Origin: Casuarina equisetifolia | Taxonomy: Eukaryota > Streptophyta > Magnoliopsida > Fagales > Casuarinaceae | Direction of reading: 5' to 3' | Length of the DNA: 64,000 nt | Assembly (NCBI GenBank): GCA_028551475.1 | Contig: CM052362.1 | Coordinates: 23,418,021-23,482,020 of the forward strand | Part shown: piece by piece, positions 22,601 to 36,632 of the stretch | How the letters are laid out: every line of letters begins with the position of its first letter | Position numbering within the stretch: the first letter of the stretch is position 1 | Notes under the pieces: generated by a model | What the model saw: the letters and a program-made list of their open reading frames with translations, nothing else | The model's database searches: none | Told to the model about the DNA's origin: nothing | Position numbers and translations under genes: made by a program

Positions 22601-25600
22601 TAATTTCTTGGTCACTTATTGCTTGCGAGTGATTTTTTGTTTGGAGATTTGGTGCAAGCTTATTGTAGGTTAGTGAGAGCCAGGATTAGATTTTATGTTG
22701 GGAAGTATGTTAGGGAAGAGAACGAACAAAAGGGAGAATTCAATTTTTGGGTTACTGAAGTGATTCTGAAAGCTTAGTGGAAATTAGGGCTTGATTTTGG
22801 GGTTTGTTATGATTTTCTAACACCAAATCTGGACTTCTAACTATCATAGAGGGCATTTGGTTTTCCTGAGCATTGCGCTTGATCGGGGTTGTAACACAAT
22901 TCTGAAAAGAAGCTTCATACCTTTTTGAAATTGTAGCTAATTTTTTTCTTCAAATAAAGTATAGGCAAGTAAAACTTGGGCTTCTATATTTGGACTTTAT
23001 GGTGTTAGCCACTTAGCTTAAACCAAGTACTGTCAACACCCGCAGCTAAAATTCCCAATAGAATCAGAAGCCCATAAAATAGCCCAAGCGAAAAGCTACT
23101 GGTAGGATCCCTTGCTCCCTTTGCAGTTAGGGTGTATCTCGCCTTTCCTTCTCACAAGGTGCCTTGAGTATGTCAACTTTGAATAAAAATGATTCTAGAG
23201 TACTCTGAGTCTTAAATGATTCTTATGGGACTAATCTAACAACTACGGATATGCTTTTAGTTCCTAGGATGAAATAAAACCATTTTTTGGCTGCTTGAAT
23301 CACTATACAATGTTGGGGCAGTGTTTCATCAGTGAGACTATAGATAGAATTGAATGCATTTTCGATTGGGTCAATGTATAAAAGTACTGAAAACAGTAAC
23401 TCTTAGATTTTTTTCTTGAAACTTTATTCATTCTTACTTCTCTGTCCATTTTTTGGGTGTCATCAATATCAATATTTCTGTGAATGAGTTTTATATTTAC
23501 GTGTTTGAGTAAATGGGAGTTAGGTTTAGTTTTGTCTGACTGGTATGTAGTGGTATTGACATACTCGCTACCTGAGTTATGTTGGAGGGCTGTTCCCATA
23601 ATGGTCCCTTATCCTTACTGTGGTTGGAGATGGTTCTAATTTTCTGTTTTACATCCTAAAAGCTTATTCCCTTCTGGTGTTTCATATTTGTATTATATTT
23701 GTTAATCATGTTGATGGCAGGCAAGATACATTTATGTACTTCTCCCAGTATTCTAGAGTTGGGCTGATTTTTTTGCTCATTTCCATCATTCTGCATTGTT
23801 CAGTAATATTTTCAGTTTTGGGCTATGATGGAGGTGTTGCTTATGTTTTGGGTCTCTCTCGGTATGGGAGATGGCTAATCTTCCTTTTTGTATTTTTACT
23901 TTATCTGAAGTCATATGTAATTGTGTAATGGTTGATGGGATGTCCGTGTAGGCACTCCACTCTTCATTTTTGTTTGCCATGGGCGTTGTGGGATACATTT
24001 AGAAATATGGATCTTCAGTATGAAGCTATTTCGGGGTTTTTTTTTTTCATTTTCTATTTTTTTTTCATCTTTTGTAATTGGCTGCAATAAGTTACATCAT
24101 GGAGTTTTGATGAAGGGAAGGAAGATGTGCAGGACATTTGGATAAGCCAATGGTTTTTCATTGTTGCTATAGAATCAGTAACTTCGCATATCTTGCTAGC
24201 TACAACTGAGGATTATTTTGCTGCCAGTCTACTGGAAGCAAAAGTTCAGATTAATTGGCATGAGTTTGAGATGAAATTGAGCATGTTTGGGCTAAACATA
24301 TTGCCAGAGTATTATTTGGCTGAAATTGAATAAATGGGACCTCCATAAACGTAGAAATTAACTCCTGCCCTCAAGTAAAATGTAGAAGTATTGAATGTTA
24401 TAGCTAATAACTTGTCTACATCGTCTAATATTCATGGAAGTGAAAGGAACCATACGTAGGCAGGTTGGGTAGTTGAAATTCCTTCTTAGACATGTATCCC
24501 CGTTCTATAAAGGGTGTATACTCTGGCTTCCTTCTAACTACGACATTTGTGATTTCTGGGATGAGATTTTTCTGTTATTTTGCTGTGGACTTTGCTATGT
24601 GGCCGTAACATCTTTTTCACAAGGCTTTCTTAAGGCTTGATAGGCTAAGTGATCCTGAAAGGTAGATGAGTTTTGTGTTAACCAAGTGGGTTATACTGTT
24701 CAATGTTTCTGATTTTATTACTTTCTTTATCGTTACCATTCTGAAAGTGTCTTAAATAGCCCATGTATTGTTAAAAGTGTACCTCTCCTCCATCTATGTT
24801 TTGCTAAATCTTTCAATCATTGTCTGAACTTTTTCTGGAAGCTGGAGCCATTCATTTGGTTTCCTATAGTGTATGCATTTAGCTGTACAAAAAATTGTAT
24901 TTGAATTATTTTTCTTTTGCTTGTCTGTGCAGAACTCCGTTAAGCCTGATGCAGTGGATGGTTCATTGCCAAGGCATTTACCTATTTCTGAAGGTTTGTT
25001 AATCTGATTAGTTTTTTTTTTTTTTTAATTTTTTTATTTAATGCTTTTCCACTAGTTGAAAGTTGTTTATTTTCTAGGTTACTTATACTGGTGATGGTGG
25101 GTCTTTAATTTTTCCCTTCTATTTGTTTGAAGGTCGTGGTGTAGTTTTTTATGTGTGTCGATCAGGTGAACTCTGGTATTCACTTGCCCTTTTATTCGTG
25201 AGGTGCTGGTGCCCAACTAGTGATTTGATGGCCTCTTGACAAGTTGAATTACAAATATTGTGCTTAATTGAGAAAACAAAACTGCTGGATGTTCTAGAGC
25301 CTTTGAACTTCCTGGGGTGTAACTTCAGAATTGAATTTTCATTAGAATATTTTATTTGTTCTCAAGTCTTAGAATTTTTGTATGTGCTTATTTTAGGACC
25401 TTGTTTCTTTTTCCTAGTCTTTTTCTTGCCAAGTATGTAGATTCAAAAATTTTAGTACCTGTTGCATCCATTAAATTTACCTTGGTTCTCTGATTTTTGC
25501 GAAGTGTTTCTTGGAGTCACCTTTGATACAAATAGCACTTTCTTGACAGGCAATTCCGTGAGGCCCTCAAATTGCAGCATTCAAGAAAGTGTTCAATTGG

Positions 25601-28600
25601 AGGAGGTTACCCTTCCCGAGGACAAAGCTTCAGCAAAGGATGATCAAGGAAATCCAGTCTCTGATGTAATGTAAGCTTAGCAAATTGATCCATCTGCACT
25701 GGAGTCTGAATTTTTTTTGGCTATAGGGCCATTGCTTGAATCTATGGCTAGCCACTCTTTTTCGCGTTGTCCTGCTAAAATTTTGGCTATATTCCTGTTG
25801 TATTTGTTCTAGGAAAACAGAAGCAGTGTGTGGCTTTCACATCCATCCATGTATCGCAAGGAATTATTGCAGATGGAATGGGGAAAGCATTTGAAAAATC
25901 CTATAAATGAATTTGATGGTAATATCTCATCTGTTCTCTTCCAGGTATTTGGGATATGTCTAACAGATGCTTCCTTGGCAGGTTCAAGGGAGAATGAGAT
26001 CTCTCGGTCGGAGGCCTCTTCCAATGCTAGCGTCTGCTGTAATCACCAAAGTCAACATTCAAAGTGCAGTAACGTGATTTGTAAATTTGATGGGCTAAAT
26101 TTAGAACAGTTGGTTAAGGCCAGGAAAATGGGAGTTCTAGACTTGTCTCCCGAAGATGAAGTGGAAGGAGAAATAATCTATTTTCAGTATAGGTTACTTG
26201 GCAATGCAGTTGCAAGAAAGCAGTTTACTGGTCTCTTCCTTGCTCTCTTAATCTTTGGACTTTTAATTAATCGTTCATTTTCCCATATTTATTGGTTTGA
26301 CGTATAACAATAATATGTATCTTTAACTGTTGGGTTGTGTACAAATTGTCTTTGCAGATAATTTAATTTCCAACGTTGCTAAGAGTTTGCCGCAGGAGAT
26401 TGATGCAGCACGGTGGCAAAGATGGGATTCTGTGCTTGTTAACCAGTATCTTTGTGAGCTTAGAGAGGCTAAAAAGCAGGGTAGGAAAGAAAGGAAGCAC
26501 AAGGAAGCACAGGCTGTGCTGGCTGCTGCCACTGCTGCTGCTGCAGCTTCCTCTAGGATTTCATCATTTAGGAAGGATGCTTTTGATGACTTGGCTCAAC
26601 AGGAGGTTAGTAGTTTGTCAATTTCTAAAATTTCTTTTTCCCATCATGTGGAAGCAAATAGTTTTGTTGATTTCTTTGATGAACATAGCCTTTTTACACC
26701 CTCCTGTTCAGAGTTCAATGAATTTGAATAGCTCTAGTGGGAGGTCTGGGATCAGCTCCCAGTCGATGCCATGGGCAAAGGAAACGCTTTCAAGGGTGGC
26801 TGCCCCAAGGGTTTCATTAGAAAAGCACTCCGATTTTGTTCATTCAGTATCAGATCTTTCCAAGGAACATCCTAGATCGTGCGATGTCTGCCGGCGGTCT
26901 GAGACAATGTTAAACCCGATTTTAGTCTGTTCAAGTTGCAAGGTTTTCTAGCCTTAGCCACAAATTTCTGCTTGAAATTGTGAATTTCTATCTCCTTGAG
27001 TTCTAAAGGAGTCTCTTCCTAACAGGTTGCAGTGCACTTGGGTTGCTATCGTAGCGTTAAAGAATCTACTGGTCCATGGTACTGTGAACTGTGTGAAGAA
27101 TTGTTATCATCTAGAAGCTCTGGCGCACCAGCTGTCAATGCTTGGGAGAAACATTTTTTTGTTGTGGAATGTGGTCTATGTCGAGGTACTACTGGTGCTT
27201 TTAGGAAGTCTTCAAATGGTGAATGGGTCCACGCTTTCTGTGCTGAGGTGAATTTTTTTTCTCCTGTCTTATTGTTAGCTCTTTTTATTTCTTATTCTCA
27301 CCAGAATACATTTTATATAAATTTTCTTTACACTATGCAGTGGGTGTTTGAATCAACATTCAGAAGGGGACAAGTAAATCCCGTTGATGGAATGGTATGT
27401 GAATCTAATAAGTTGTGAAGGAATCGCAGTTGTAAAATAATCTTGATTTCTGATGTTTGCAATTGAGTTTCTGAGTATATTTGTATTCATTGAATTTGGT
27501 GGCATGAAATGCATGCCCTGTGCTTAATTATCCTGCAAATTTAGGCTTTAACATTTGATATTCTTACAGATTCTGTTATATGTGACAACATGCAGATGAC
27601 AATTTTGAAGGAGGCTGATGCCTGCTATATCTGCTGTCGTAAACATGGTGTCTGCATAAAGGTTAGGGTCATCAAAAACCATTTTGCTATTTTGTTTTCC
27701 ATATTAGACTGCAAGGGATTCTTTTTCATATAGATTGTTGACGCTTAAGCAATTTTAATTTGGGTGTATGCAGTGTAGCTATTGTCACTGCCAAATTACA
27801 TTTCATCCTACATGTGCCAGAAGTGCTGGCTTGTACATGAATATAAAGAATCTTGCGGGCAAGTTGCAGCACAAGGCTTTCTGTGAGAAACATAGCTTGG
27901 AGCAGAGGGCAAAGGTCTTATATTTTATTTAGGTGTTCATTTTAAAGCTTTAGGATATACAATCCTAAATATTTAATGTGTGCAGGCTGAAGCTGAGGAA
28001 CATGGAATTGAGGAGTTAAAGAGGATCAAACAAATTAGGGTGAGGTTACTTAGTAAATGGTTCTATTTGGGTCTAACTTGCTATGTTATTATAATTGCTG
28101 GTTACTCATCTGTAGGTTGCATTTAGGTTAGGACCTATTTTTGGATCAGTCTAGTAGATCTGTTTGTGTGATGATGATGTCTTTCAAGCATGTCGAAGGA
28201 ATTGGGCTTGATTCACTTACCTACCTTTATCTTTCTTTATTATATGGTGTCTGATCTTTAAGGAACATTTATTCATTTCCGGTCATTCTTCAGTTCTGAT
28301 AGCTCCTTTTATTGACATTGTTCATCATACTTCCGATTTTCTATGTTCTTTGATTTGAGGTGCTCTCCTTGTTTACTGAAGTGCTCCCCTTCTTCAGTCA
28401 ATTTCATCACAAGTGCTTTAGTATGTAATCAAAAGTGGCCTAGTGTGCTTACAAGTTCCCGTATACGTTGTTCAGGGCTGGTCGGATTTTTCCATGCTTC
28501 TTGATATGGCAAAAAGGTTAAAGAATTTACAGCTAAAATTCATACGGGGTAGGTGAGGAATTTAAGATGTGTTCAGGAAATGTCTTGCGTCTCCTTGTCA

Positions 28601-31600
28601 GTAAGGATAGGTTATCCACTGGAATTTCTCTTTTAATTGAGCTTATTGGGAGATGGTTTTGGATGTGTGGAATAGGGAGTGGTTCATCTGTGGTGGAAGG
28701 TGGTGGGGGCAGAGGATGGTGAAGGGTGGGGTTTGATGGTGTTTATGCTTGAAGTTAAGAGTGTGGTGTTACGTACTTTTATTAGATTTAGTGTTCAGAA
28801 TGGTCTTTGAGTCTGCTTTTGACACGTCTTGTCATGTTAGCAGTTTGCTATGAAACTTATTCCCTGAACTCACCTGTATGCAGTGGTCAGAAGCAAGTGT
28901 TGTAGATTGTAGCAATGAAGTTTTGATGCCTAATATGATTATCCTCTGTTAGTATTTCTCCCCAAATAGCTGTTCTTCCAGGGAAAGAAACTTTTTCTAT
29001 GAGGTGGAGCTCTTAAGATGTCCATCTTTTGGAAACTGTCACTGAACCCTCTGTATCACTTAAACTTTGTACAATGCGACAACTTTCAATGCATTTTATC
29101 TTCGCCCCTTCTTGGTGATGAGTGTGAATATGAGAAATCAAAAGGGAAAGTGATAGATTCCAACTGCTAGCCATGATATGCTTGGAAGGAATTCCAAAAG
29201 CCATCTGTTTCTGAGCTTCTACTTCAATGGAGTATACTTAGTGGATACTAGCATGAAGAAATCTAAAAAAAAAAAAAAACTATTTCTATATTGCCATCGA
29301 GAATTGCCAATAACAAAACCTACAGAGCATTGTGAAATCTACCGTGCACACTATACTGTTCCATCCAATGTGATGCTATTTTGGTAATGATTTCACTGAA
29401 CTCTGTATCTCCACATCAATTTCCCTAGGGAACTTTAGATGAAAGAACTTTATGTCCCCCAACATTCAGCTCATTGTGTTAATGAGACTATACTCCACAC
29501 TGCATTGCACTATATGATTTGAATTCACCATCCAATTCACTTTGTGGAATGTCTCGCTGTAGCTTCTCTATTGTATTAACATGGATATGCATATTAAAAG
29601 GAGACTACAGAGGTTGAAAGGCTAGAGAGGGTGCATTTTGATACAGGAGGTTGATACATGTGCGTGGTCAGCTATTGTTATGGCTTATACTTAGGCATCT
29701 CGAAGTTCGTGCCCTTACTGCTTCTACCTTTTCCCTCTATAATTTTCAAAATGTTTAACTTTATTTCAGCATGTCGAAACCTATATGATTTTCTGTTAGT
29801 TCCCACCATGAATTTGTTACCTTGTTACCTTTTCCCAGGAAGCATTTGTTGTAGTCATCTATTTGTGTAATTTTTGTGTGTACATTTTAGGAGGAAATGC
29901 AGTTCTGTTTTCACTGTGTTGATTCAGTTTTAGAATCCGTTGATTGAGTTTCTTTATTAATGTTCTTGTACAGGTTGAACTAGAGAGGTTACGTCTTATT
30001 TGTGAGAGGATAATCAGACGTGAAAAAAAGAAGGTAAACGATTTTAAGTTAATTTCATGGTTTCTTATTATATTATAAGTTTTCTAATAGACTTGCTGCA
30101 TAATGGTAACCATTTTTTAACGAATTTAAATAGTTATAAAACATTTATCTATTACATTTGTTATTTCTGAGGAATCTGAAGAGTTCTTTTTTCCTATTTC
30201 TGGGGAGGCATGGATTTGTTAGAGTAGATGAGACAAGACCAGATTTGAAGCCCATTATTGCTCATGAGGAATTTTATCAGGCCTTGGATTTCCTGACTCA
30301 TGCCGCTTGATGGGTTCTGGAGAGTCTTGCCTGTATCTTGGAACCATTGGATCCTTAGAACTGCTTCCCAATTGGGAAGTTACTTTTACTCCAAGGATAT
30401 TGTAGGGAACAACCAAAAATAAAAGGAATCTTTTCATACAAGTGAAGTTGCATTTCAAAGGCATGACTTCCAATATAATTGAAAAAGAAAAATAGAAAAA
30501 ATTGTTTAGTACTTGTAAACCTTTTAGTTCCTTTCTTTTGAATGCTGAATTGCTTACTTTTCAACTCCAAAAACATCTTCTCTGCTGTACCCTGTATCCC
30601 ATTTGGTTGTTCATTTTTTTCCATGCCAGGTTCTTGATTTTAGGAACCCAATCTGAAAGATTGGCGAGTCTTGTATATTTTATATGATGCAATTATGGAA
30701 TACGTGCAAGTGGAACTGGGACGTGGAAATGCATAATAATACTCACAATGGAGTGCAGAAGTGTTCTTTGAGGTTCAGAAGAACCTAGCTTTTCAGAATC
30801 ATGGATCTAACAATTTCTTACAGGGATTAAACCATTGGTTTCAAAACCTTAGATGTGATATGTTTTCCTCCAATGCTTAATTCCTGTCGTTTTCTGCTAA
30901 CTATCCCCCACCCACTTCTTTGCTCACTTTGAGAGTGCTTTGGAATAAATACTCTTCGTAGAGATGTTGATCTGTAGATACTCACTGCAGCATTTTTCTA
31001 TTGCCTTACTTCTATTGACTCTCTCGCTTTAGGTCACCTCATCACACTCTTATGATTTTCTAAACGCTTTTGCTTATTGTTTCTTAGGTCGACCATGTTG
31101 TAGCCATTAATTTCTATCGTTATGAATGGGCTGGAGTTTATTTGAAATTCTTTTTCCTTTATGAATCTGCAGCGGGAATTGGTTTTGTGCTCTCAAGAAA
31201 TACTTGCTTTCAAAAGGGATCATGTTGTTCGTACGTCACTTGTTCAGAGTCCCTTCTCCTTTCCTGAAGTTAGTTCAGAATCTGCCACAACATCCCTCAA
31301 AGGGCACACCGATGATTATAAATCATGCAGTGATGCAATCCAAAGATCGGATGATGTTACTGTGGACAGCACGGTTTCTGTTAAGCCCCGCACTAGAGTT
31401 CCAGCATCCATAGATGTGGATCAAAGGACTGATGATGACAGCTCCACGTCGCAAATCTTTCTTGCACGAAAGGTAACAGAGAGGGCACAATTTTCTGGGA
31501 AGCAAATTCCGCATAGGCCATCTTCTGTTCAATCACCTAATCTTTCAGATGAGAGCGGGTGGAGGTCAAAATCTAGGAAGGTATAGTTTTACTGCATGTC

Positions 31601-31824
31601 TGTCTGTCCGTCTTTTCTACTGGATTGTGGGTTAATCCTTCTGCTACATTTATCAACAGCATGCCGAAACATTTGAAAAAGAGCTTGTAATGACTTCAGA
31701 TCAAGCATCTATGAAGAATATGCGTTTACCTAAGGGATATCAATATGTTCCTGCCGATATCCTTCCGAGTGGGGAGCATAATCAGGATGCATGTTCTGGA
31801 GGACCATCAGAGCACAATGGATAG
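16674..31824 (+). CDS. PHD-finger chromatin protein with two PHD-ePHD modules (At1g77800-like), frame-broken
   Basis: Predicted nuclear chromatin reader resembling the BRPF/JADE PHD-knuckle-PHD proteins. Exons: 16674-17932, 20559-20644, 20864-21232, 21337-21420, 21523-21906, 24933-24993, 25550-25665, 25813-26230, 26358-26605, 26712-26942, 27026-27247, 27341-27394, 27596-27661, 27774-27914, 27986-28039, 29974-30033, 31173-31580, 31660-31824. All are GT-AG, in phase, about 1,474 residues. I chose ATG 16674 (MTGGRCQKRRKMMGRG), the start I recall for the family; ATG 16626 is also in frame. PHD1 (CHFC...CEWC) is at 17512-17650 after a basic SKKRK motif near 17431. ePHD1 spans exons 1-3, PHD2 (CDVC...CELC) exons 10-11 and ePHD2 exons 11-14. 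A basic and alanine-rich stretch is encoded near 26465-26560. Oddity: after PHD1 the first frame hits TAG 17667-17669, and ePHD1 continues one frame over. Confidence 0.85.
20756..20779 (+). repeat. (CT)n run in a PHD gene intron
   Basis: A short CT microsatellite in the intron between exons 2 and 3 of the PHD gene, about 85 bases before the acceptor. Probably no function beyond a pyrimidine-rich intron end. Confidence 0.8.
21907..24932 (+). other. Long intron 5 of the PHD gene
   Basis: Three kilobases of T-rich intronic sequence on the gene strand. Short open stretches occur (for example 23620-23928 and 24127-24333), but they lack similarity that I recognise and are not bounded by convincing splice sites in phase with the neighbouring exons. 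No transposon hallmark was seen. Confidence 0.6.
28040..29973 (+). other. Long intron 15 of the PHD gene
   Basis: Intron of 1.9 kb between two short coiled-coil-like exons (27986-28039 and 29974-30033). Nothing coding or repetitive was recognised in it apart from a 14-base A run near 29266. Confidence 0.6.
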
Positions 31825-33002
31825 AGCAAGGCATCTTCTTCCGGGTTTTGATTCTGCCTGCACCGGCTATCGTCCGTCCTCGAGGAATGTTATCTGCCCT
31901 GAGGCTGCCGCTTTTGTCCAATCAAGAAGGGACAACGGCAGAGAGAAGACCGAGATAGGAATCAGATTGTGATTAGGCAGGGAAATTTTGACAAAGAAAT
32001 GCTGTATATTCATTGTGAGAGTAACTGTACAGTGGGTGAGGGTTGATTGCATAAGCACATGTATTAGAAGGGCTTGAATGGTCTCCGTATCCATGCTTGT
32101 CTCTCTTGTGGAAGTGGGAGGGAAGTAGAGCTTCTTGTAACTGTACGCGAGGGAACTGGAGGGTATCACCTACTGTGCCTGCTCTGTAAAGCTGGTGTAT
32201 ATAGTCCTACCATCTCAATCTTGAAAGATGGCGCTCTGTTTGATATTGATTAGAGCGTTATTCCGAAGTGCAGTCTTGTTTTCTTTGTATTTGGTTAGTT
32301 CCAATTCAACTAAAGGCAATTACCATTTTTTGTCTCATGAGTAATATCTCATGAAAATTCTCCTTACTCAAAGGCATTCATAAAAAGATTGTGGGATTCT
32401 ACAAGCAACTCCTAAAAAGGAATGTCTACAGTCTTAGATACTCTCTGGGAGACCGTTTTTCAGAAGATGGGTGAGAAGTTATTGACATGAAAGAAAATCG
32501 AAATAAAATAACTAGAAACATTATACATTTTTCAAGTTTTTGCTTTGATTCTACATCATTTGAAGAGAATCTTTCGAGCACAATGACTGGCTTTTGACAA
32601 GATTACATGAAGAAACTGTGATGTTGTACTTCAAAACCAAAACACTGTAAACTTCAAGAAAATTGTTCACAAATGATTTGAGTATGACTTGCTTTTAGAA
32701 GGTTGAACTTTAACTTTTATTTTAAAAAATAATAACAAATCAACATATAAAATTAACTTTAAATGGTAACTTCGAACTACTCCCATCATATTAGAAGTAA
32801 TTCATTGTTTCTTTCACATTTATTAAAATAATTTTCTTAAAAAAATTGGTTATGCAAGTATAATTTTTCTAATAAAGATAAGTATATTTACTTAGTTAAT
32901 TTTTAAAATTTATATAGTAAAGAAGTTAGACTAAAAATAAATGTATTTTTTAGTATTTTTTTAATTGTTCATCAAATTATTTTCATTGTTTATAATAGAA
33001 AG
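31825..33002. other. 3' flank of the PHD gene
   Basis: The first 300-450 bases are moderately GC-rich and are probably the 3' untranslated region; they contain a T-rich stretch with TGTTTGATATTGATTAG near 32238. From about 32300 the DNA becomes AT-rich and leads into the copia remnant. No gene was seen. Confidence 0.45.
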
Positions 33003-33215
33003 TATGGAACCAAAGAACAAAACTAAAGAATTTGGGGAAAGGAATTGTATTACTATGTATAGACCTAAAGACATTAGGCCTATTTATAATCATAAAGGAA
33101 AAAAAATAATACAAAATATTCCTTAAACCTATGTCTTAAAGTATATCGATTCCTTGCAAACCTATTTTTTGAATTATAAGGATTTCCTATAAACTTATTT
33201 CTCAAAGTATAAGGC
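33003..33215 (-). repeat. 3' LTR remnant of the copia element
   Basis: This segment shares TATGGAAC...AACTAAAGAATTTGG, ATAATACAAAATATTCC, TTAAACCTAT.TCTTAAAGTATA and further blocks with 36633-36840, in the same orientation. It lies just beyond the end of the polyprotein. Small gaps and substitutions show an old insertion. The inner boundary is uncertain. Confidence 0.75.
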
Positions 33216-36200
33216 TTGTACATGTACAAGATATCAAGTTTGCTTAATAGATATTCATGTTATCATTGACATAAAGGTTTGGTAAAAATATCTACAAGTT
33301 GTTTTGTAGTCCTTATCCCCTTTGTCTTGATTATCCTTTCTTTTATATTGTCTCTAGTGAAGTTATAATCAACCTTCAAGTGTTTTTCCTTCTTGTATAC
33401 TATTGGATTTTTCTCAAACTTTAAAGTTACATCATTACCACAAAATGGGGTGGTTAACTCGTTAATTTGTAGCTCGAGATCTCAAAGTAACCCCTATAGC
33501 AAACTATTCCGCAAAATATTTTAACCATTGCTCAATATTCTGCTTCTGCAAGTGATAATGAAAATGATCAATTGTTTCTTCATTTTTTATAACAACGTGG
33601 AATTTCCCAATTTTACACAACAAACTAAAATTCATTGCCTCATCATAGGACACATAGTATAGTTGGCATCACAATAAGTCATCATCTTTAAACTGCAATT
33701 TCTGGGTAGTAGTATACCCAATTTTAGGCATCCTTTTAGGTACTTATTGCCTTCAATACTTCATCCATATGTGAGTGTTTCAAATTCTAAATGAATTGGC
33801 TAATAATTTGGATGAAATAATAAATATAAGGTCTTATCATGATGAGGTAAATGAATTTGCCCATAAGTCACTTATAACTAAATACATCCTTGAGCAAAGG
33901 GTCCTTTTCGAGAGGTGACATCCCCACACCAAACCTAATGGTGGTCAACATGGTGTTCTACTCAATTGGAATTATTGCTAGTTTGCACCTTGAGAGTTCT
34001 ACTTTTGAAATAATTTTTAGAATAAACTTGCATTGGTTGAGATAAATGGCATTCTTTAAGTACTCTATTTCAATATTAAGGAAATACTTGGATGGTCCCA
34101 AATTTTTAACATAAAAGGTGGAATACATATACTTTTTAAAATCCATGATGGCTTTTTTCATTAATTCTCATTATTAAAATGTTGTTCATATATATCAACA
34201 AATAAATAGATGATAATCATCATGTCTAGGTAAGTAAAGCATAGTCGTAGTGTGATTGCCGAAGTGAGAAGCTATGAAAGCTTTTATAAACTTTGCATAT
34301 TATTATTGAGATGTATGTTTAAGACCATACAAAGATTTAAAGAGATGACATATTTAAGACTTTCCCTATCTATATAATCCTTGGGAACGGTCTATGTAGA
34401 TTTATTTATTTAAATCACCATGAAGGCATGCATTGTGGCCATCTATTTGATGTAAAGGACAATCACAAAAAGCAACAATGGCAATGAAAGAATAAACAGT
34501 AACATACTTAGCCATTAATAAAAAAGTTTTTATAATCAAAATCTTTATTCTAATTATAACCTTTAGTCACCAACTAGGCTTTTTAGCTTCAACTAAGCTA
34601 GTGACACAATATTTTATCTTATAAACCCATTTATAGCCTAAGGGTTTGGAATGAGCTGGACAAGGAACCAACTTCCATGTAGTATTGTTTGTGAAAGCCT
34701 AAAGTTTTACCTCTATATTATGTTGCCAACAAGGGTTTTTGGTAGCCTCATAATAAGAATATGGTTTTTATTCTTCAAAAATATGATTGATGCAATAGAG
34801 ATGCTTTAGATAATGTCTCACAAGGCTAACATATAAGAAGATAGGGTAATGCGTACTTGAGAAGTTCAAGCTAGAGCATATGTAGTCCTTGATCCATGTG
34901 GGTGGTCGAGTTGTATGACCAAAGCAACAAAAAGGCATAAAGAGAGTTGCATATGGGACAATGGCTAAAAAATCATCAACCAAGGGATTAATGACCAGAA
35001 CAAGGGAGGAGGTCAAAAAGAACAGAGATTAGGGAGGCTCCAAATGTACATCTAGGTTTCCTAAAGTAGATTTGGGTGAAGTGCTAATAGGCTTGGGACA
35101 AAGAGTTGCCATTATGGGTGAAGACATAACATTATTAAGAGGAAAAACAAAAGTTGTGTAGGCTAAAGTTGCCATTTTGGGAACATCATAAGGCTTGATA
35201 GTTAGCAGGGGTATTTATAGTAGAGGCTCATCATTAGCAAGAAATTGGTAGGTGACAATAAGAGGATTTGTGGTGTCCTTAGGGTCAATTAATTCATAAA
35301 AGAAAAACATTTTTGTGAATGATGACATCCTTGCTAACAAAAAAAAAAAAAGAGTCTAGTCTTGTGGAGGGATCTAAGACATAGTAACCTTTATGTAAAG
35401 TCAAATAGCCTATAAAGACATATCAAAGGACATAAGGACTCAATTTACTCTAAGGACCCACAATGGTGGTATAACAAAGATAGCCAAATACTTGCAAATG
35501 TTAAAGGTTATGAGGCTTTCCAAATAATAGTTTAAAAAAAGTGTGATCATCGAGGATGCGAGTGTGCATCTAATTGATGAAACAAGCAGTAGTAAACACA
35601 CAAATACCTTAGAAACACTCGAGAACGGGGGCCTAATACTTAAGAGTGTGTGCAACCTTCAATAAGTGGTGGTGTTTGTGCTCACACCCCCATTTTGTTG
35701 AGAAGTATAATGACATGAACTTTTATGTAATATCCCACAAGAAAAAAAAATGATGAACACTTACAATTAAAGGAATCGAGAGCATTATTTGTTTGGATAC
35801 ACCAAATGATGATGTGGAATTGTGTGTAGGCCATCTAGGTGAATTGCATAATGATGGATAAGATGTAAGATTTTGGTGACTTAAGGAAAACCCTAGTAAC
35901 ATGGGAGAAATTATCAAGGATGTTAAGGAAAAACTGATACCCATCATGATTGGGCATGTAGTAAGGTCCACAAACATCTATGTGTGGTAACAAAAAAATA
36001 GATATGGCACATGATTGACTTAGAGGAAAGGGGACGTGATTGTTTAGCTAGAGGGTAAATTGGACATTTAAGAGGACAAAAGGAAGCATTATAGTCCAAT
36101 CGTTGATAAGAAAGAAAATTATCATTATTATTAATGGAGGCATTGCAAAAAGTACACCTATTGAAAGAAATGCTTGGTACACAATCAAAATTATAAGGAA

Positions 36201-36632
36201 AATTTGCTAAAAAATAAAGCCTATGATGAATGCTACCCAAACCCATCAATTTACTAGTTGAACAAGGCTAAAAGACACAAATATTATAGTAAAAAATTAT
36301 ATGACAATTGTTATTAGCACATGCCTTAGAGCAACAAATTAGGTTAAATTATAAACTAGTGACAAAAAAGACATTGTGAAGTGCAAAGGAGGCATTGAGT
36401 TGCATAAAGCTAGTCTTAGTGATCATTGTAACATTGTCATTGGGTAAACAAACAAACATGGAAGATGAAAGTAATTCATGAATGAAAAAAAAATATCATT
36501 CATTGCAAATAATATGATCACTGCCCCTGAATCAATAATCTAATTGTTAGTAGAAATATCATTTATCAAGCCTAAGGAAGTACCTACATAACTAACACCT
36601 TTAATTGAAGCCCTAATTTTTTCATAACAAAA

